This document shows, in pieces, positions 24,670 through 33,416 of a stretch of DNA of 64,000 bases. Where the stretch lies: positions 248,001-312,000 of the forward strand of contig NZ_MCAS01000001.1 in assembly GCF_003610895.1 (NCBI RefSeq), given 5' to 3'. A program made the position numbers and the translations under genes. Each line of letters opens with the position of its first letter. The stretch's first letter is position 1. The stretch is from Paraburkholderia fungorum (GTDB taxonomy: Bacteria; Pseudomonadota; Gammaproteobacteria; Burkholderiales; Burkholderiaceae). Below the pieces are notes generated by a model, which was given only the letters and a program-made list of their open reading frames with translations, searched no databases and was not told the DNA's origin.

Positions 24670-25173
24670 TCAGGCGAGCTGGACGGCAGTCTGACTATTC
24701 TTTGCAGCACGCTCGACAAACGCCTTCACCAGACACACCAGCGTGAGCACGCCGGCGTGCGGGTGCCTCAGGCAGCAATGCACCTGTTCGCTGCGGCTTT
24801 CGCCAAGCAGACACCACGCGCAGAAGTGCTCGCAGTTATTCGTAAGCAGGCGGTACTGGTTTTCTCCGAGGCGGGAGCGCGCACGGCGCACGGCTTCATC
24901 GCCGACATAGCGGGCGCTCGGAGTCGCGCGGATCGTCAATGCATGGCCGGCCGCGAAGCGGGTCAATTCCACCTCTTCCACCGGACCGCGATGCGCCGAA
25001 CTCGCAAAGCCCGCGTAATGAACTACGCGGCCATTGCCGACGTAAATGCCGTGATGCTCATAGCCTTGCCGTTGCGTGACGAGATGTGCGCCGATCGGCA
25101 GGTCGATAGTCGGCGCTTCGTCGCATTGCGCGTCGCGCTCTTCGCTGCTCGCCGGAAGAAAGTGGGTGTTCAT
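24670..25173 (-). CDS. LRAT/NlpC-P60-like acyltransferase-fold protein
   Basis: 167 residues from ATG 25173, preceded by GAGGCCAGCC; upstream in-frame codons look non-coding. The LRAT-type circularly permuted papain-like fold is indicated by IGAHLVTQRQ, EHHGIYVGNGRVVHYAG (His41 and His52 as candidates for the catalytic His pair) and LLTNNCEHFCAWCLLG with Cys114 in the NCEHF motif. A hydrophobic C-terminal stretch (VLTLVCLVKAFV) may contact membrane. In known proteins the Cys forms an acyl-enzyme for acyl transfer or lipid hydrolysis. It is divergent from peptide gene 1, and its upstream region contains a sigma-54-like element, so it may belong to the peptide-secretion regulon; modification of the peptides is speculation. 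Confidence 0.75.
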   Translation of the reverse strand: MNTHFLPASSEERDAQCDEAPTIDLPIGAHLVTQRQGYEHHGIYVGNGRVVHYAGFASSAHRGPVEEVELTRFAAGHALTIRATPSARYVGDEAVRRARSRLGENQYRLLTNNCEHFCAWCLLGESRSEQVHCCLRHPHAGVLTLVCLVKAFVERAAKNSQTAVQLA

Positions 25174-25215
25174 GGCTGGCCTCGCTTCAATATCCAACAC
25201 TGTTGCGAGATCTTT

Positions 25216-25231
25216 TGCATCATCCGGGCCA
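25216..25231 (-). promoter_or_regulatory. Candidate sigma-54 promoter of LRAT-like gene
   Basis: On the minus strand TGGCCCGGATGATGCA has the GG and GC elements at correct spacing and differs from TGGCACG-N4-TTGCW at two positions. It is 42 bp before the start codon of the LRAT-like gene, faces away from peptide gene 1, and shares the TGTTGG-rich region between them. Confidence 0.5.
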
Positions 25232-25278
25232 TGCGAGCGAAAGCCTTGATTTAAAGGGCTCGCAGGAATTTCCAGCAA

Positions 25279-25447
25279 TGTTGGGCCCAGCAAGTGTCCG
25301 TTGTGAGCCGACAGAAATCGCGCCGATGTGTTGGTCTGCGTCGATCGTTCTGAAGCGCCGGCAGAGCGGTCTCGCCTGCCAGTGCGAACGTCACGAGACC
25401 TGCCTGAGGTGTTGGGTCCCACACCGGTATGCGCGCCCGGATGTTGG
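25279..25447. promoter_or_regulatory. Cluster of four TGTTGG half-sites between LRAT-like gene and peptide 1
   Basis: TGTTGG occurs at 25279-25284, 25329-25334, 25410-25415 and 25442-25447, far more often than expected in 170 bp. The first is part of a near palindrome, CCAGCA-A-TGTTGG. The same hexamer forms both arms of the inverted repeats upstream of peptide genes 2 and 3. Candidate binding sites for the enhancer-binding protein at 26709-28067. Confidence 0.5.
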
Positions 25448-25556
25448 GTACCTCCCGACCCTTGCGCCCCCGCGTGAACCGGCGCTGCATGTATAAGCGT
25501 CTGGAATCGCCGCGCAATCAATGCGTTACGTGAAAGCGTGCGCACGCGTCGCAAAT

Positions 25557-25572
25557 TGGCATGGCATTTGCA
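25557..25572 (+). promoter_or_regulatory. Sigma-54 promoter of peptide 1 / PP2C unit
   Basis: TGGCATGGCATTTGCA matches TGGCACG-N4-TTGCW at every position except C6 to T, with GG and GC at the required spacing. Predicted transcription start is near 25583, about 50 nt before the peptide start codon. Confidence 0.8.
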
Positions 25573-25633
25573 CCATTACGCCCAATTCCTTTTCAATCAC
25601 GCGCTCAACGCACGCTGCCAACCGGAGAACGAC

Positions 25634-25921
25634 ATGGCTTCCATCACGGTGAACGACCTCTCCCTCAACCTCGCGCTCGACCGTAAAGCGATGGCGGCGA
25701 TCCGCGGCGGCGGCGGTGCGCCCTGGGTATACGGCTGGATTCAGCCCTATGTGCGGGAAACGCCGAGCATTGGTCCGGTTGTGAACCTGTACGACATTTC
25801 GAACAACTTCTATGCTAACCAGATGATCAACACGTTCCAGTCGGTGGATGTGCGCAACACCGGCGCGAACTCGAACATCAACGTCTCCCCGGACGCACGC
25901 AGCAGAAACGATACGGTGTAG
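25634..25921 (+). CDS. Double-glycine leader peptide precursor 1
   Basis: 95 residues from ATG 25634 (CGGAGAACGAC upstream). Residues 1-26 are a leader ending in Gly25-Gly26, with D8-L9, L15-D16, A19-M20 and A22 in the same places as in the four other precursors here. The predicted mature part has 69 residues, is rich in Asn, Val and aromatic residues, has no Cys, and includes SNINVSPDA near the end, comparable with NINV at the end of precursors 2 and 3. Predicted to be cleaved and exported by the C39 ABC exporter at 28064-31120. It has its own sigma-54 promoter and is followed 5 bp later by the PP2C gene. Confidence 0.82.
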   Translation: MASITVNDLSLNLALDRKAMAAIRGGGGAPWVYGWIQPYVRETPSIGPVVNLYDISNNFYANQMINTFQSVDVRNTGANSNINVSPDARSRNDTV

Positions 25922-25926
25922 CTCTT

Positions 25927-26697
25927 GTGACTTGTCCAAGCCAATTTCGATGGAAGTCGTCCGCGCGTTCCGACGTCGGACGCGTGCGTGAGGTCAACGA
26001 AGACGCCTGCCTCGACCAGCCCGAACCCGGGCGCTGGGCCGTCGCCGATGGCATGGGTGGACACGCGGTCGGCGATCTGGCGAGCCGTCTCGTGATCGAC
26101 GCGCTGAGCCGCCTGACGCCGCCGCTTGCCATGAAAACCGGCATCGCCGACGCGCGCTCGCGACTGCAAACAGCCAATCGTCAGTTGCGGGATGAAGCCG
26201 CGCGCCGCCAGGTGCAACGGATCGGCAGCACGGTTATCGTACTGCTCGCGTGCGACCGCTTCTGCGGCTACCTGTGGGCCGGCGACAGCCGCCTCTATCT
26301 GTATCGCGACGGACAATTGCGGCAACTCACGCGCGATCATAGTCAGGTGGAAGAGCTCAAGTCCCTCGGCGTGATTACCGACGAACAGGCGCGGCATCAT
26401 CCGGCGCAGCACATGATTACGCGCGCGGTCGGCGCAACCGATGTGCTCGAACTCGATGACGATGCAATCGAAGTTGCGGATGGTGACGTCTTCCTGCTAT
26501 GCAGCGACGGGCTCAGCAACGAAGTCAGCGATGCGGAAATACTGGCGGTGCTGACCTCGGTGGCATGTGAGCGCGCGTCCGACGAGCTGGTTGAACTGGC
26601 CATTGCTCACGGTGGACGCGACAATGTCACCGCGGTGGTGGTGCACGCGGAGGATCCGTATGCGTCGGACAAGACTCTGCTGAACCCCGCGCCTTGA
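25927..26697 (+). CDS. PP2C-type Ser/Thr protein phosphatase
   Basis: 256 residues from GTG 25927. The metal-binding and catalytic motifs of PPM phosphatases are all visible: SDVGRVREVNEDA, VADGMGGHAVGD, GSTVIVLL, LWAGDSRLYLYR, LLCSDGLSNEVSD and GGRDNVTAVVV. Cytoplasmic, no membrane segment. It removes phosphate from Ser/Thr, so the kinase at 41930-44005 and the FHA protein at 33394-35994 are natural partners. Immediately downstream of peptide 1 and therefore under the same sigma-54 promoter. Confidence 0.93.
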   Translation: MTCPSQFRWKSSARSDVGRVREVNEDACLDQPEPGRWAVADGMGGHAVGDLASRLVIDALSRLTPPLAMKTGIADARSRLQTANRQLRDEAARRQVQRIGSTVIVLLACDRFCGYLWAGDSRLYLYRDGQLRQLTRDHSQVEELKSLGVITDEQARHHPAQHMITRAVGATDVLELDDDAIEVADGDVFLLCSDGLSNEVSDAEILAVLTSVACERASDELVELAIAHGGRDNVTAVVVHAEDPYASDKTLLNPAP

Positions 26698-26708
26698 AGA
26701 AGGTGCTT

Positions 26709-28067
26709 TCAACTATCAGCGTCTTCGTCGTCTTGCTCGTCACTGCCGTTCCTGTCCGCAGGCGGCGCGTTACGGTTGCGAAAATCCTTTGAATGCAGGC
26801 CATGCTTCTTCAGCAGCATTTGCAGATGCGAGCGGTTCATATCGATGCGCCGGGCCAGTTCCGCAACGGTGCCGCTCACCTCCCGAAGGCCGCGCTCCAG
26901 GAAGGCTTTCTCGGCATCGTCGCTCGCGGCGCGCTTCGCCTCGCTTAGCGACATCAGATTCGCCACGCTAATCGGCTCCTGCCCCGTCGCCGTGCCCGCG
27001 TGGGACAGCGCCGCGGCTGAACCGGGCATGGCCGGCCGCATATCCACCGGCAGATGGTCGATATCCGCCATCTCCCCGGCCAGACACGACACGCGATACA
27101 TCACGTTGCGCAGTTCGCGAATATTGCCGGGGTATGCGTAGCTCAGCAGAAAGTCCCTCAGACGCGGCGTCAATCTGACGGGCCTGCGTTTCAGCGTGCC
27201 GGCGGCCTCGTCGCCGAACCATGCAATCAGCAGTGCAATCTCATCGCGCCTCTCGCGCAGCGGCGGCAACGTCACGTGAATCACACTGAGACGGTAGAAC
27301 AAATCCTCGCGGAACTTACCCTCTTCGCTGAGTTGCCGTAGATTGCGATTGGTCGCCGCGACGATACGCGTATCGACCGCAATCGTTTCATCCGAGCCCA
27401 CGCGCTGGATCTCGTGAGCTTCCAGCACACGCAGCAGTTTCACCTGCCCAGCCAGCGGCAACTCGCCGATCTCGTCGAGAAAGATCGTACCGGTATGCGC
27501 GCTTTCGAATTTTCCCTTGCGGTCATTCGAAGCCCCCGTAAACGCGCCCTTGCGATGGCCGAACAATTCCGACTCCAGCAGATTGTCCGGAATCGCCCCG
27601 CAATTGACGGAGATGAACGGTTTGTCGGAGCGCGAGCCATTCGCGTGAATCACCTTCGCCATCAACTCCTTGCCCGTCCCGCTTTCGCCATCGATCAATA
27701 CCGGCAAATCGGTCGGCGCCGCCTTCTCGGCAATTTCGAGCGATTCGAGCAAACGCGGATTGTCGCCGAAGGTCCCTTCGAAAATGAAACTGCGTTCGAT
27801 CAACGCTTTCCTGCGCGCACCTCGCGACTGGTCGGCAGAAGCGCCAGGTTCCGCGGCCGTCGCGGCCTGGACAAAACGCTCCTTGTGCGAGAGCTGCATG
27901 ACCTCGTCACGTAACGAGGTGGCTTGCCGGAGCAGCTTGTCGATATCGGCGCGTTCGAGCCGTGAGGACCAGCGCAGCGTCGAGCGCAGAATCTCGATGC
28001 GTTCGATCAGGCCCGCGTACGAAATCGCCGGGCTGAGCTCTTCTACCTGGTCGAGTATCTTCATCAC
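26709..28067 (-). CDS. Sigma-54 enhancer-binding protein (AAA+ activator)
   Basis: 452 residues. The N-terminal 105 residues are a helical domain with no receiver, GAF or PAS signature. AAA+ core: Walker A GESGTGKE near residue 134, the sigma-54-contacting loop HRKGAFTGA near 177, Walker [12 protein letters not shown], and arginine-finger region [12 protein letters not shown] Fis-type helix-turn-helix lies near residues 395-430 ([28 protein letters not shown]), with an acidic tail. Intact GAFTGA means it should open sigma-54 promoters, and such promoters lie before peptide genes 1, 2 and 3. Its start overlaps the ABC exporter stop by 4 bp. Without a receiver, its signal probably acts on the helical N-terminal domain. 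Confidence 0.93.
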   Translation of the reverse strand: MMKILDQVEELSPAISYAGLIERIEILRSTLRWSSRLERADIDKLLRQATSLRDEVMQLSHKERFVQAATAAEPGASADQSRGARRKALIERSFIFEGTFGDNPRLLESLEIAEKAAPTDLPVLIDGESGTGKELMAKVIHANGSRSDKPFISVNCGAIPDNLLESELFGHRKGAFTGASNDRKGKFESAHTGTIFLDEIGELPLAGQVKLLRVLEAHEIQRVGSDETIAVDTRIVAATNRNLRQLSEEGKFREDLFYRLSVIHVTLPPLRERRDEIALLIAWFGDEAAGTLKRRPVRLTPRLRDFLLSYAYPGNIRELRNVMYRVSCLAGEMADIDHLPVDMRPAMPGSAAALSHAGTATGQEPISVANLMSLSEAKRAASDDAEKAFLERGLREVSGTVAELARRIDMNRSHLQMLLKKHGLHSKDFRNRNAPPADRNGSDEQDDEDADS

Positions 28068-31000
28068 GCACTCAACTGTTTCTGGACCAACTGGTAATAC
28101 ATGCCGCCACGCTGGATCAGTTCATCGTGACGGCCCTGTTCAACGATCGCCCCTTCGTACAGCACCAGAATCTTGTCCGCACGCATGATGGTGCTGAGCC
28201 GATGCGCGATGATCACCGCGGTTCGCCCCTGCAGAATATCGTGCATGTTGCCGAGGATATTGCTTTCCGATTGCGAATCCAGTGCTGAGGTTGCCTCGTC
28301 GAAAACCAGCAGACGCGGATCGTGGTACAGCGCCCGCGCGATGCACAACCGCTGGATTTGCCCACCCGACAAGCCAATGCCACGTTCGCCGACAATCTGC
28401 TCATAGCCGAGCGGCATCTTGCTGATGAACGCGTGCGCGTCGGCCATTTTTGCGACTTCCTCGATGCGGCGCCGTTCGGGTGCGTCGTCACCGCTCGCTA
28501 TGTTCTCGGCAATCGTGCCGGAAAACAGCAGATTGCTCTGCATCACATAGCCGATCTGCGCGCGGTAATAGGCCTTATCGACCACGCCGAGGTCATAGCC
28601 GTCGATCGTCATCTTGCCCTCGGTCGGCGCGTAGAAACCGACCAGCAACTTAGCAAGCGTCGTCTTGCCGGAGCCGCTGCGGCCCACAATCGCCACCAGT
28701 TCGCCGGGCTTGATGTCGAAGCTGATATTTTCCAGCACGTACGCCGAGTCGTTTTCGCCGTAGCGGAAATAGACGCCGTTGAGGCTGATTTCGCCCTGTA
28801 ACTCAGGCAGCATCACGCGTGACGGTAAGTCCTGCGGTTTCTGTTCCGGCTCGATGTCGAGCACGTCGCCAAGGCGCTCCATCGCCACGCCCGCGTCGTT
28901 CAACATGCTCCATAAACCCACCAGGCCCATCAGCGGACCCAGTACGCTGCCCATGAAGGCATTGAAAGCGATCAACTGACCGATGGTCATTTCGCGCGCC
29001 AGTACCAGATTCGCGCCCACCCAAAGAATCGCAATCGTGGTCGCCGCGTTCAGCAACTGGCTGCCAAGCCCAACCAGAATGTTGAAGGCGTGCGCCCGGT
29101 ATTGCACCTCGAGTGCCTTCGCGTATTTCTTCTCCCAGCGCAAACGTACCGGCCGTTCAATACCCATGCCTTTGACGGTTTCGACACCGGCGAGCGCTTC
29201 CATCAGAAATGATTTCGATTCGGTCGACGCCGTGAATACCTCACGCGCGTAGTTCTTGATCTTCGGCGTGGCCAGCGCGGTCAGCGCCATGATCGGTATC
29301 ACGAACGCGATCAGCACCAGCGTCATCTTCACGTTGTAGACGAACATGATGGTGAAGTAGATAAACACCATCAGCAGATTCAACGCGGTGGTCACCGTGG
29401 ACTCGGTGAGGAAGGCGCGGATAGTCTGGTTCTCCTGAAAACGCGCGAAGATGTCGCCGGTCTTGCGTTTGGCGAAAAACGAGAACGGTAGCGACATGGT
29501 GTGCTTGAAGAACTGGGACATCATCGCGAAATCCATGTTGCGCACCATGAAATTGGCGAGATACGCGCGAATCGACGACATCAACTGCGAGAACACGTTG
29601 GCGATAATCAGGCCGCCGATCAGCAAATGCAGCAGACTGACGTTCTGATGCACGATCACCCCGTCGAGGATGTTCTGAATAATGAGCGGCGGAATCACGC
29701 CGAGCACCTGAATAACGAACGTGGCAAGGAACAGGTGGCCGAGAATCTTCCTGTACGGGCTGAGATAGCCGACAAACCGTATCCACGGCGAACGCGCGGC
29801 CGATATGTGCAGGAGATCCGGGCCACCGGTAAAGAGCAGACACGTGCCGCTCCAGCCACGCTCGAAATCCTCCACCGTCATTTTCCTGAAACCGAGCGCC
29901 GGGTCGGCGACCCACACGTAGTCTTTCGACAGCCCATACACCACGACGTAGTGGTACCCCTCCCAATGCACAATGAAGGGCAGCTCGAAACCGCGCAATG
30001 AGTCGAATGTGCATTGCACGCCGCGCGCGGTGAAGCCGAGCGATTCGCCCGCGCGTGCAAGACTGTCGAGCGTCGCGCCTTGCGTCGTCACGTTGGCGAG
30101 TTCGCGCAGCTTGCCGAGCGTCATCGGAATGTTGTAGTGGCGGCATACCATGGCAAGACACGCCGCGCCGCAATCCATTTCCTCCGCCTGCTCGACCAGC
30201 GCGAAGCGCTTGATGACCTTCTCGCCGAACTCCGGTTTGGTCTGCAGATCGAGCATCAGCGGCAACTTGCGCCGCTGTTCGAGGCGCTTTTGCCGTTGCA
30301 ATTCGCGGTCGCCATAACGGATCCGCTCATCCAGAACTTCACGCAGCTTCGGATTGCGCTCCAGAATGAAATGAACCGTGCGCTCGGGGATCACCAGCAG
30401 CCGCGTATCGATCGCCGCTACGACCGACGCCATCTGCTCCTGTCGCATCAAGCAAGCTTTCTCGCCGAAGATTTCGCCTTCGCCTAGTGTCGCGAGCGTG
30501 TAGTCATGGCCCTCTTCATGACGGACAATGCGCACCTCGCCCTGCCGCACCACGTAGAGCCGCCGGTCGTCACGTCCGTCCTGCCTGAGAATCTCCTTGC
30601 CGGCGGCCACCCGTTTCACGCCGACGCTGCGCACATATTCTTCGAGTTCGGCCTTATTGAGCTTGCCGCGCAGATCGAATAATTGCGCGACGAAACCACC
30701 GGCCGAGTTGATTGCCACGTAGCTCGCGACGAATGCCAACGCGGCCTGATTGACGGCGAGCACGGGTTCGATCGCGGCGCGCGGAATGAACAACAACTCG
30801 GTTTTTGCCGACGCCCGCACCGAAGCCTCATGCACATAGGCGCGCAACATCGCAATATCGGCGAAAATTTCGCCGGTCTTGCGCACACCCATGCTGGTTT
30901 CCTTGCCATGTTCCTCGGTAAAGATGCGTACCGAACCCGAGCGGACGACGTAGAGGCCGTCGGCCGTTTCGCCTGCCGAGCACACCGTTTCGCCGAACGA

Positions 31001-31120
31001 ATAGAAGCGTGCCTGCGCGTATTCGGCGAGACGCTCGATCTCGTCGCGCGAAAATGGCGAGAGGATTTCCACCGAGGTGAGAAACTCAGCGGTGGAGGGC
31101 GCGGTCTGGGGTGCATCCAT
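28064..31120 (-). CDS. C39-peptidase ABC exporter with two N-terminal cNMP-binding-like domains
   Basis: 1018 residues, far longer than a usual peptidase-containing exporter (about 700). Residues 15-140 and 165-280 are CRP-like cyclic-nucleotide-binding folds. The second keeps an FGEKACL phosphate-cassette sequence; the first reads IFADIAML and is degenerate. The C39 peptidase (305-435) has Gln311, Cys317 in DCGAACLAM, His390 in YHYVVVYG and Asp406 in VADPALG, so it should cleave after Gly-Gly. A six-helix membrane domain follows (455-740), then an ATPase with GRSGSGKTT, LSGGQIQRLCIARAL, LVFDEATSALD and IIAHRLS. It is predicted to process and export the five double-glycine precursors. Cyanobacterial bacteriocin exporters with cNMP domains are a known parallel. 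Confidence 0.92.
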   Translation of the reverse strand: MDAPQTAPSTAEFLTSVEILSPFSRDEIERLAEYAQARFYSFGETVCSAGETADGLYVVRSGSVRIFTEEHGKETSMGVRKTGEIFADIAMLRAYVHEASVRASAKTELLFIPRAAIEPVLAVNQAALAFVASYVAINSAGGFVAQLFDLRGKLNKAELEEYVRSVGVKRVAAGKEILRQDGRDDRRLYVVRQGEVRIVRHEEGHDYTLATLGEGEIFGEKACLMRQEQMASVVAAIDTRLLVIPERTVHFILERNPKLREVLDERIRYGDRELQRQKRLEQRRKLPLMLDLQTKPEFGEKVIKRFALVEQAEEMDCGAACLAMVCRHYNIPMTLGKLRELANVTTQGATLDSLARAGESLGFTARGVQCTFDSLRGFELPFIVHWEGYHYVVVYGLSKDYVWVADPALGFRKMTVEDFERGWSGTCLLFTGGPDLLHISAARSPWIRFVGYLSPYRKILGHLFLATFVIQVLGVIPPLIIQNILDGVIVHQNVSLLHLLIGGLIIANVFSQLMSSIRAYLANFMVRNMDFAMMSQFFKHTMSLPFSFFAKRKTGDIFARFQENQTIRAFLTESTVTTALNLLMVFIYFTIMFVYNVKMTLVLIAFVIPIMALTALATPKIKNYAREVFTASTESKSFLMEALAGVETVKGMGIERPVRLRWEKKYAKALEVQYRAHAFNILVGLGSQLLNAATTIAILWVGANLVLAREMTIGQLIAFNAFMGSVLGPLMGLVGLWSMLNDAGVAMERLGDVLDIEPEQKPQDLPSRVMLPELQGEISLNGVYFRYGENDSAYVLENISFDIKPGELVAIVGRSGSGKTTLAKLLVGFYAPTEGKMTIDGYDLGVVDKAYYRAQIGYVMQSNLLFSGTIAENIASGDDAPERRRIEEVAKMADAHAFISKMPLGYEQIVGERGIGLSGGQIQRLCIARALYHDPRLLVFDEATSALDSQSESNILGNMHDILQGRTAVIIAHRLSTIMRADKILVLYEGAIVEQGRHDELIQRGGMYYQLVQKQLSA

Positions 31121-31228
31121 AAGTGTGCGGGCCTCGATTCGGCTGTGCGTAGCCTTGCTTTACCTTGCGTCCCGATGTTGCGTTGCGCGTATGCTGCGAT
31201 GCGCATGCGATTGCGAGGTACGCGATGA

Positions 31229-31260
31229 GCGCGGTTAGCGCGGTTAGCGCGGTTAGCGCG
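31229..31260. repeat. 9-bp tandem repeat at end of PpiC-like gene
   Basis: GCGCGGTTA is repeated three times (31229-31255) plus a partial fourth copy. The TAA stop of the PpiC-like gene is supplied by one copy, so the array lies at the start of the 132-bp gap before the exporter gene. Replication slippage could change the copy number. Confidence 0.6.
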
Positions 31261-32005
31261 CTTCGATCACATGCTCCTGCGCGCGCGCAATCAACCAGTT
31301 TTCGCGCAGCAGCCGTCTGACTTCAGCGGCCACGTCCGCGTCGAGCGTTGCCGGATATTTCGCCGTTACGGCGAAAATCTCGAAACACGAGCGATCCGCC
31401 GACGGAAACGGTCCGAGCAGATCGCCCACCGCCGCGTTGAAAATCTTCGCTTCGATGTCCGGCTTCAACGATCCGCGCAACACTTTCCCGATCACGCCAC
31501 CGGCTTCGCGCGTATCCGCAATCGAATGCTCGCGCGCCATGTCGGCAAAGCTGTCGGGATCGTCATGCAGGTACGAGATCATTTCCTTCGCCTTGCCTTC
31601 GCTGTCGAGCACGATATGGCTCACCTCGATCGCATCGAATTTCGGCGAATTCAGTGCGAAGTAGTCCTTGATCGCTGCCTCGTTGCCAACCACGTCGAGC
31701 ATCTTCTCCTGATACAGCCCGTCCGTAATGAAGGCTTCGAATTCGTCGAGATTCACGCCGAGCGCATCGAGGTACTGATTCATATCCGTCGCGCGATGCA
31801 AGCCGCGCACACGGCGGAACTGATCGGCGCGCTGCTGGATGTCATCTGCCGTGACCGCAATACCCTGTTTCTTCGCCGCATGCACCGTGAGCTTGTCGCG
31901 CACGATCTGCTCGATCAGGCTTTCGAACTGGCCGGTCAATTTCAGAAGACGAATAAACTCGGAAACGTCCACGACTTCGTCGTCGATTCGCACTATCGCA
32001 GTCAT
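31253..32005 (-). CDS. PpiC/SurA-like peptidyl-prolyl isomerase-type chaperone
   Basis: 250 residues. The N-terminal 115 residues are helical and SurA-like (VSEFIRLLKLTGQFESLIEQIVRDKLTVHAAKKQGI, read in parts). A parvulin-type domain follows: VSHIVLDSEGKAKEM, DDPDSFADMAREHSIADTREAGGVIGKVLRGSLKPDIE and AAVGDLLGPFPS. There is no signal peptide, so it should be cytoplasmic, unlike SurA. Located between the membrane-fusion gene and the exporter gene on the same strand. PpiC-like proteins beside C39 exporters are known in cyanobacterial peptide clusters; a role in presenting or holding the precursors is inference. Confidence 0.82.
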   Translation of the reverse strand: MTAIVRIDDEVVDVSEFIRLLKLTGQFESLIEQIVRDKLTVHAAKKQGIAVTADDIQQRADQFRRVRGLHRATDMNQYLDALGVNLDEFEAFITDGLYQEKMLDVVGNEAAIKDYFALNSPKFDAIEVSHIVLDSEGKAKEMISYLHDDPDSFADMAREHSIADTREAGGVIGKVLRGSLKPDIEAKIFNAAVGDLLGPFPSADRSCFEIFAVTAKYPATLDADVAAEVRRLLRENWLIARAQEHVIEAR

Positions 32006-32042
32006 GTCATCCGCTCCTTTAATTGACCTGTAACCCGCGCGC

Positions 32043-33416
32043 TCAACCTGCTACCTGCCTGAACGGATCAAGACCCAGATCGATCAGGCGCCGTTCGCGC
32101 ACCACGATTTCCGCGCTCGCCGTCATGCCATAGCGCAGCGGATAGCGGGTGTCGGCGATCTGGTAGTAGTTCTTCTCGAGCGTCACGCGGCCTTCGTACA
32201 CCGGCTGCTTGTCCTGCACGGACGGCTTGGTAGCCGGCGAAATATAGGCAAGCGTGCCGTTGATCAATCCGTAGCGCTGGTACGGAAACGCGTTGAACTT
32301 CAGTTTCACCGGCTGGCCCTCGTGCAGAAACGCGCGATCGTGCTCCGCGATTTCGATCTTCAGCACCGGTTTCGCATCTTTCGGCGCGATGCCGCCGAGC
32401 GGTGCGTTTGCCTGAACCTTGTCGCCTCGCTGCGTGGAGGTCACGTCGGTGATAACACCGGAGACCGGCGCGAGGATCAGCAAAAAATTATCCTTGTCGA
32501 TGTTCTCGAAGCGGATCCGCGCGGCAGCATCGGCCACGAGACGCGCGCTCTGCAATTGCAGGCGCACCTTGTCTTCCGCGTCGGTGATGTCACGAACCGC
32601 GGAGTCGTACTGGAGCTGCAGGTCGGTGGTCTGCTGTCCGCTGGTTTCCAGTTGTGCATTGGCCTGCGCGTATTCATGGCTCAGGCGGAAATCCAGCTCC
32701 GCGAGTTTCGATTGCGCGACACGGTAGGCGTTATCCGCTTCCAGCGCGGCGGTCCGTTTCTGCTCCACCTGCAATTCGGCGATACCGCCGCCACCTGGCT
32801 GTGCGAAGAGCTGCGAATAGCGGTCCAGTTCCTGATGCGCCGCCTCACGCGTGCGGCGCGCGTTGTCGAGTACGCTGCGCGCCTCGTCGAGTTCAGCCTT
32901 CTGGCCTTCAGCGAGCTTCGTCGTACCTTCGGAAACGCGATTTTCGTGCAGATGCGCTTCCACCTCCATCTGCGCCTTCAGCGCGGCCGCCTTGCGCTCC
33001 ATTAGCGCCTTCTTCTCAGGGAACTGTTTCCAGTCACGCTCGGCGTCTTCCAGTTTGAGCTGCGCCTGCAACGCGTTGCTCGCAGCCTCGATCGCGCCGC
33101 GCGCATTCAGCCGCGCCAGCACGTCGCCCTTCGATACGGGTTGCCCCTCGGCGATGTACAGGTCGGCAAGCTCACCGTCGATCGGCGCATAGATGCGGCG
33201 GACCTCCGATTCCGGCGAGAGCGTGCCTTGCGCGCTGACGATCACATCCGCCCGCCCCACGAACGACCACAGCAAGCCGGCCACCACCAGCGCGACCATC
33301 GCCCAGATCAGCGCGCGGGCGAGCCGCACCGGCTCCGCGGTCAGAATTGCGATGCCCTCGACGCTGTGATCCTCAAGCGCCTCCGACAACGGTCTAGGGT
33401 GATTGTCGCGCTTCAC
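32043..33416 (-). CDS. HlyD-family membrane-fusion (periplasmic adaptor) protein
   Basis: 457 residues from GTG 33416, chosen because GGAGG lies 8 nt upstream; it overlaps the end of the FHA gene by 23 bp. One membrane helix near residues 40-60 (ALIWAMVALVVAGLLWSFV), then a lipoyl-like half-motif (VIVSAQGTLSPESEVRRIYAPIDGELADLYIAEGQPVSKGD, in parts), a long coiled coil from about 100 to 290, and a beta-barrel domain with LILAPVSGVITDV and VLKIEIAEHDRAFLHEGQPVKLKFNAF (in parts). It bridges the ABC exporter and the outer-membrane protein. Confidence 0.92.
   Translation of the reverse strand: MKRDNHPRPLSEALEDHSVEGIAILTAEPVRLARALIWAMVALVVAGLLWSFVGRADVIVSAQGTLSPESEVRRIYAPIDGELADLYIAEGQPVSKGDVLARLNARGAIEAASNALQAQLKLEDAERDWKQFPEKKALMERKAAALKAQMEVEAHLHENRVSEGTTKLAEGQKAELDEARSVLDNARRTREAAHQELDRYSQLFAQPGGGGIAELQVEQKRTAALEADNAYRVAQSKLAELDFRLSHEYAQANAQLETSGQQTTDLQLQYDSAVRDITDAEDKVRLQLQSARLVADAAARIRFENIDKDNFLLILAPVSGVITDVTSTQRGDKVQANAPLGGIAPKDAKPVLKIEIAEHDRAFLHEGQPVKLKFNAFPYQRYGLINGTLAYISPATKPSVQDKQPVYEGRVTLEKNYYQIADTRYPLRYGMTASAEIVVRERRLIDLGLDPFRQVAG

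Noticed and set aside
31229..31260. CRISPR-like array
   Set aside because: Only three 9-bp units, no spacers.
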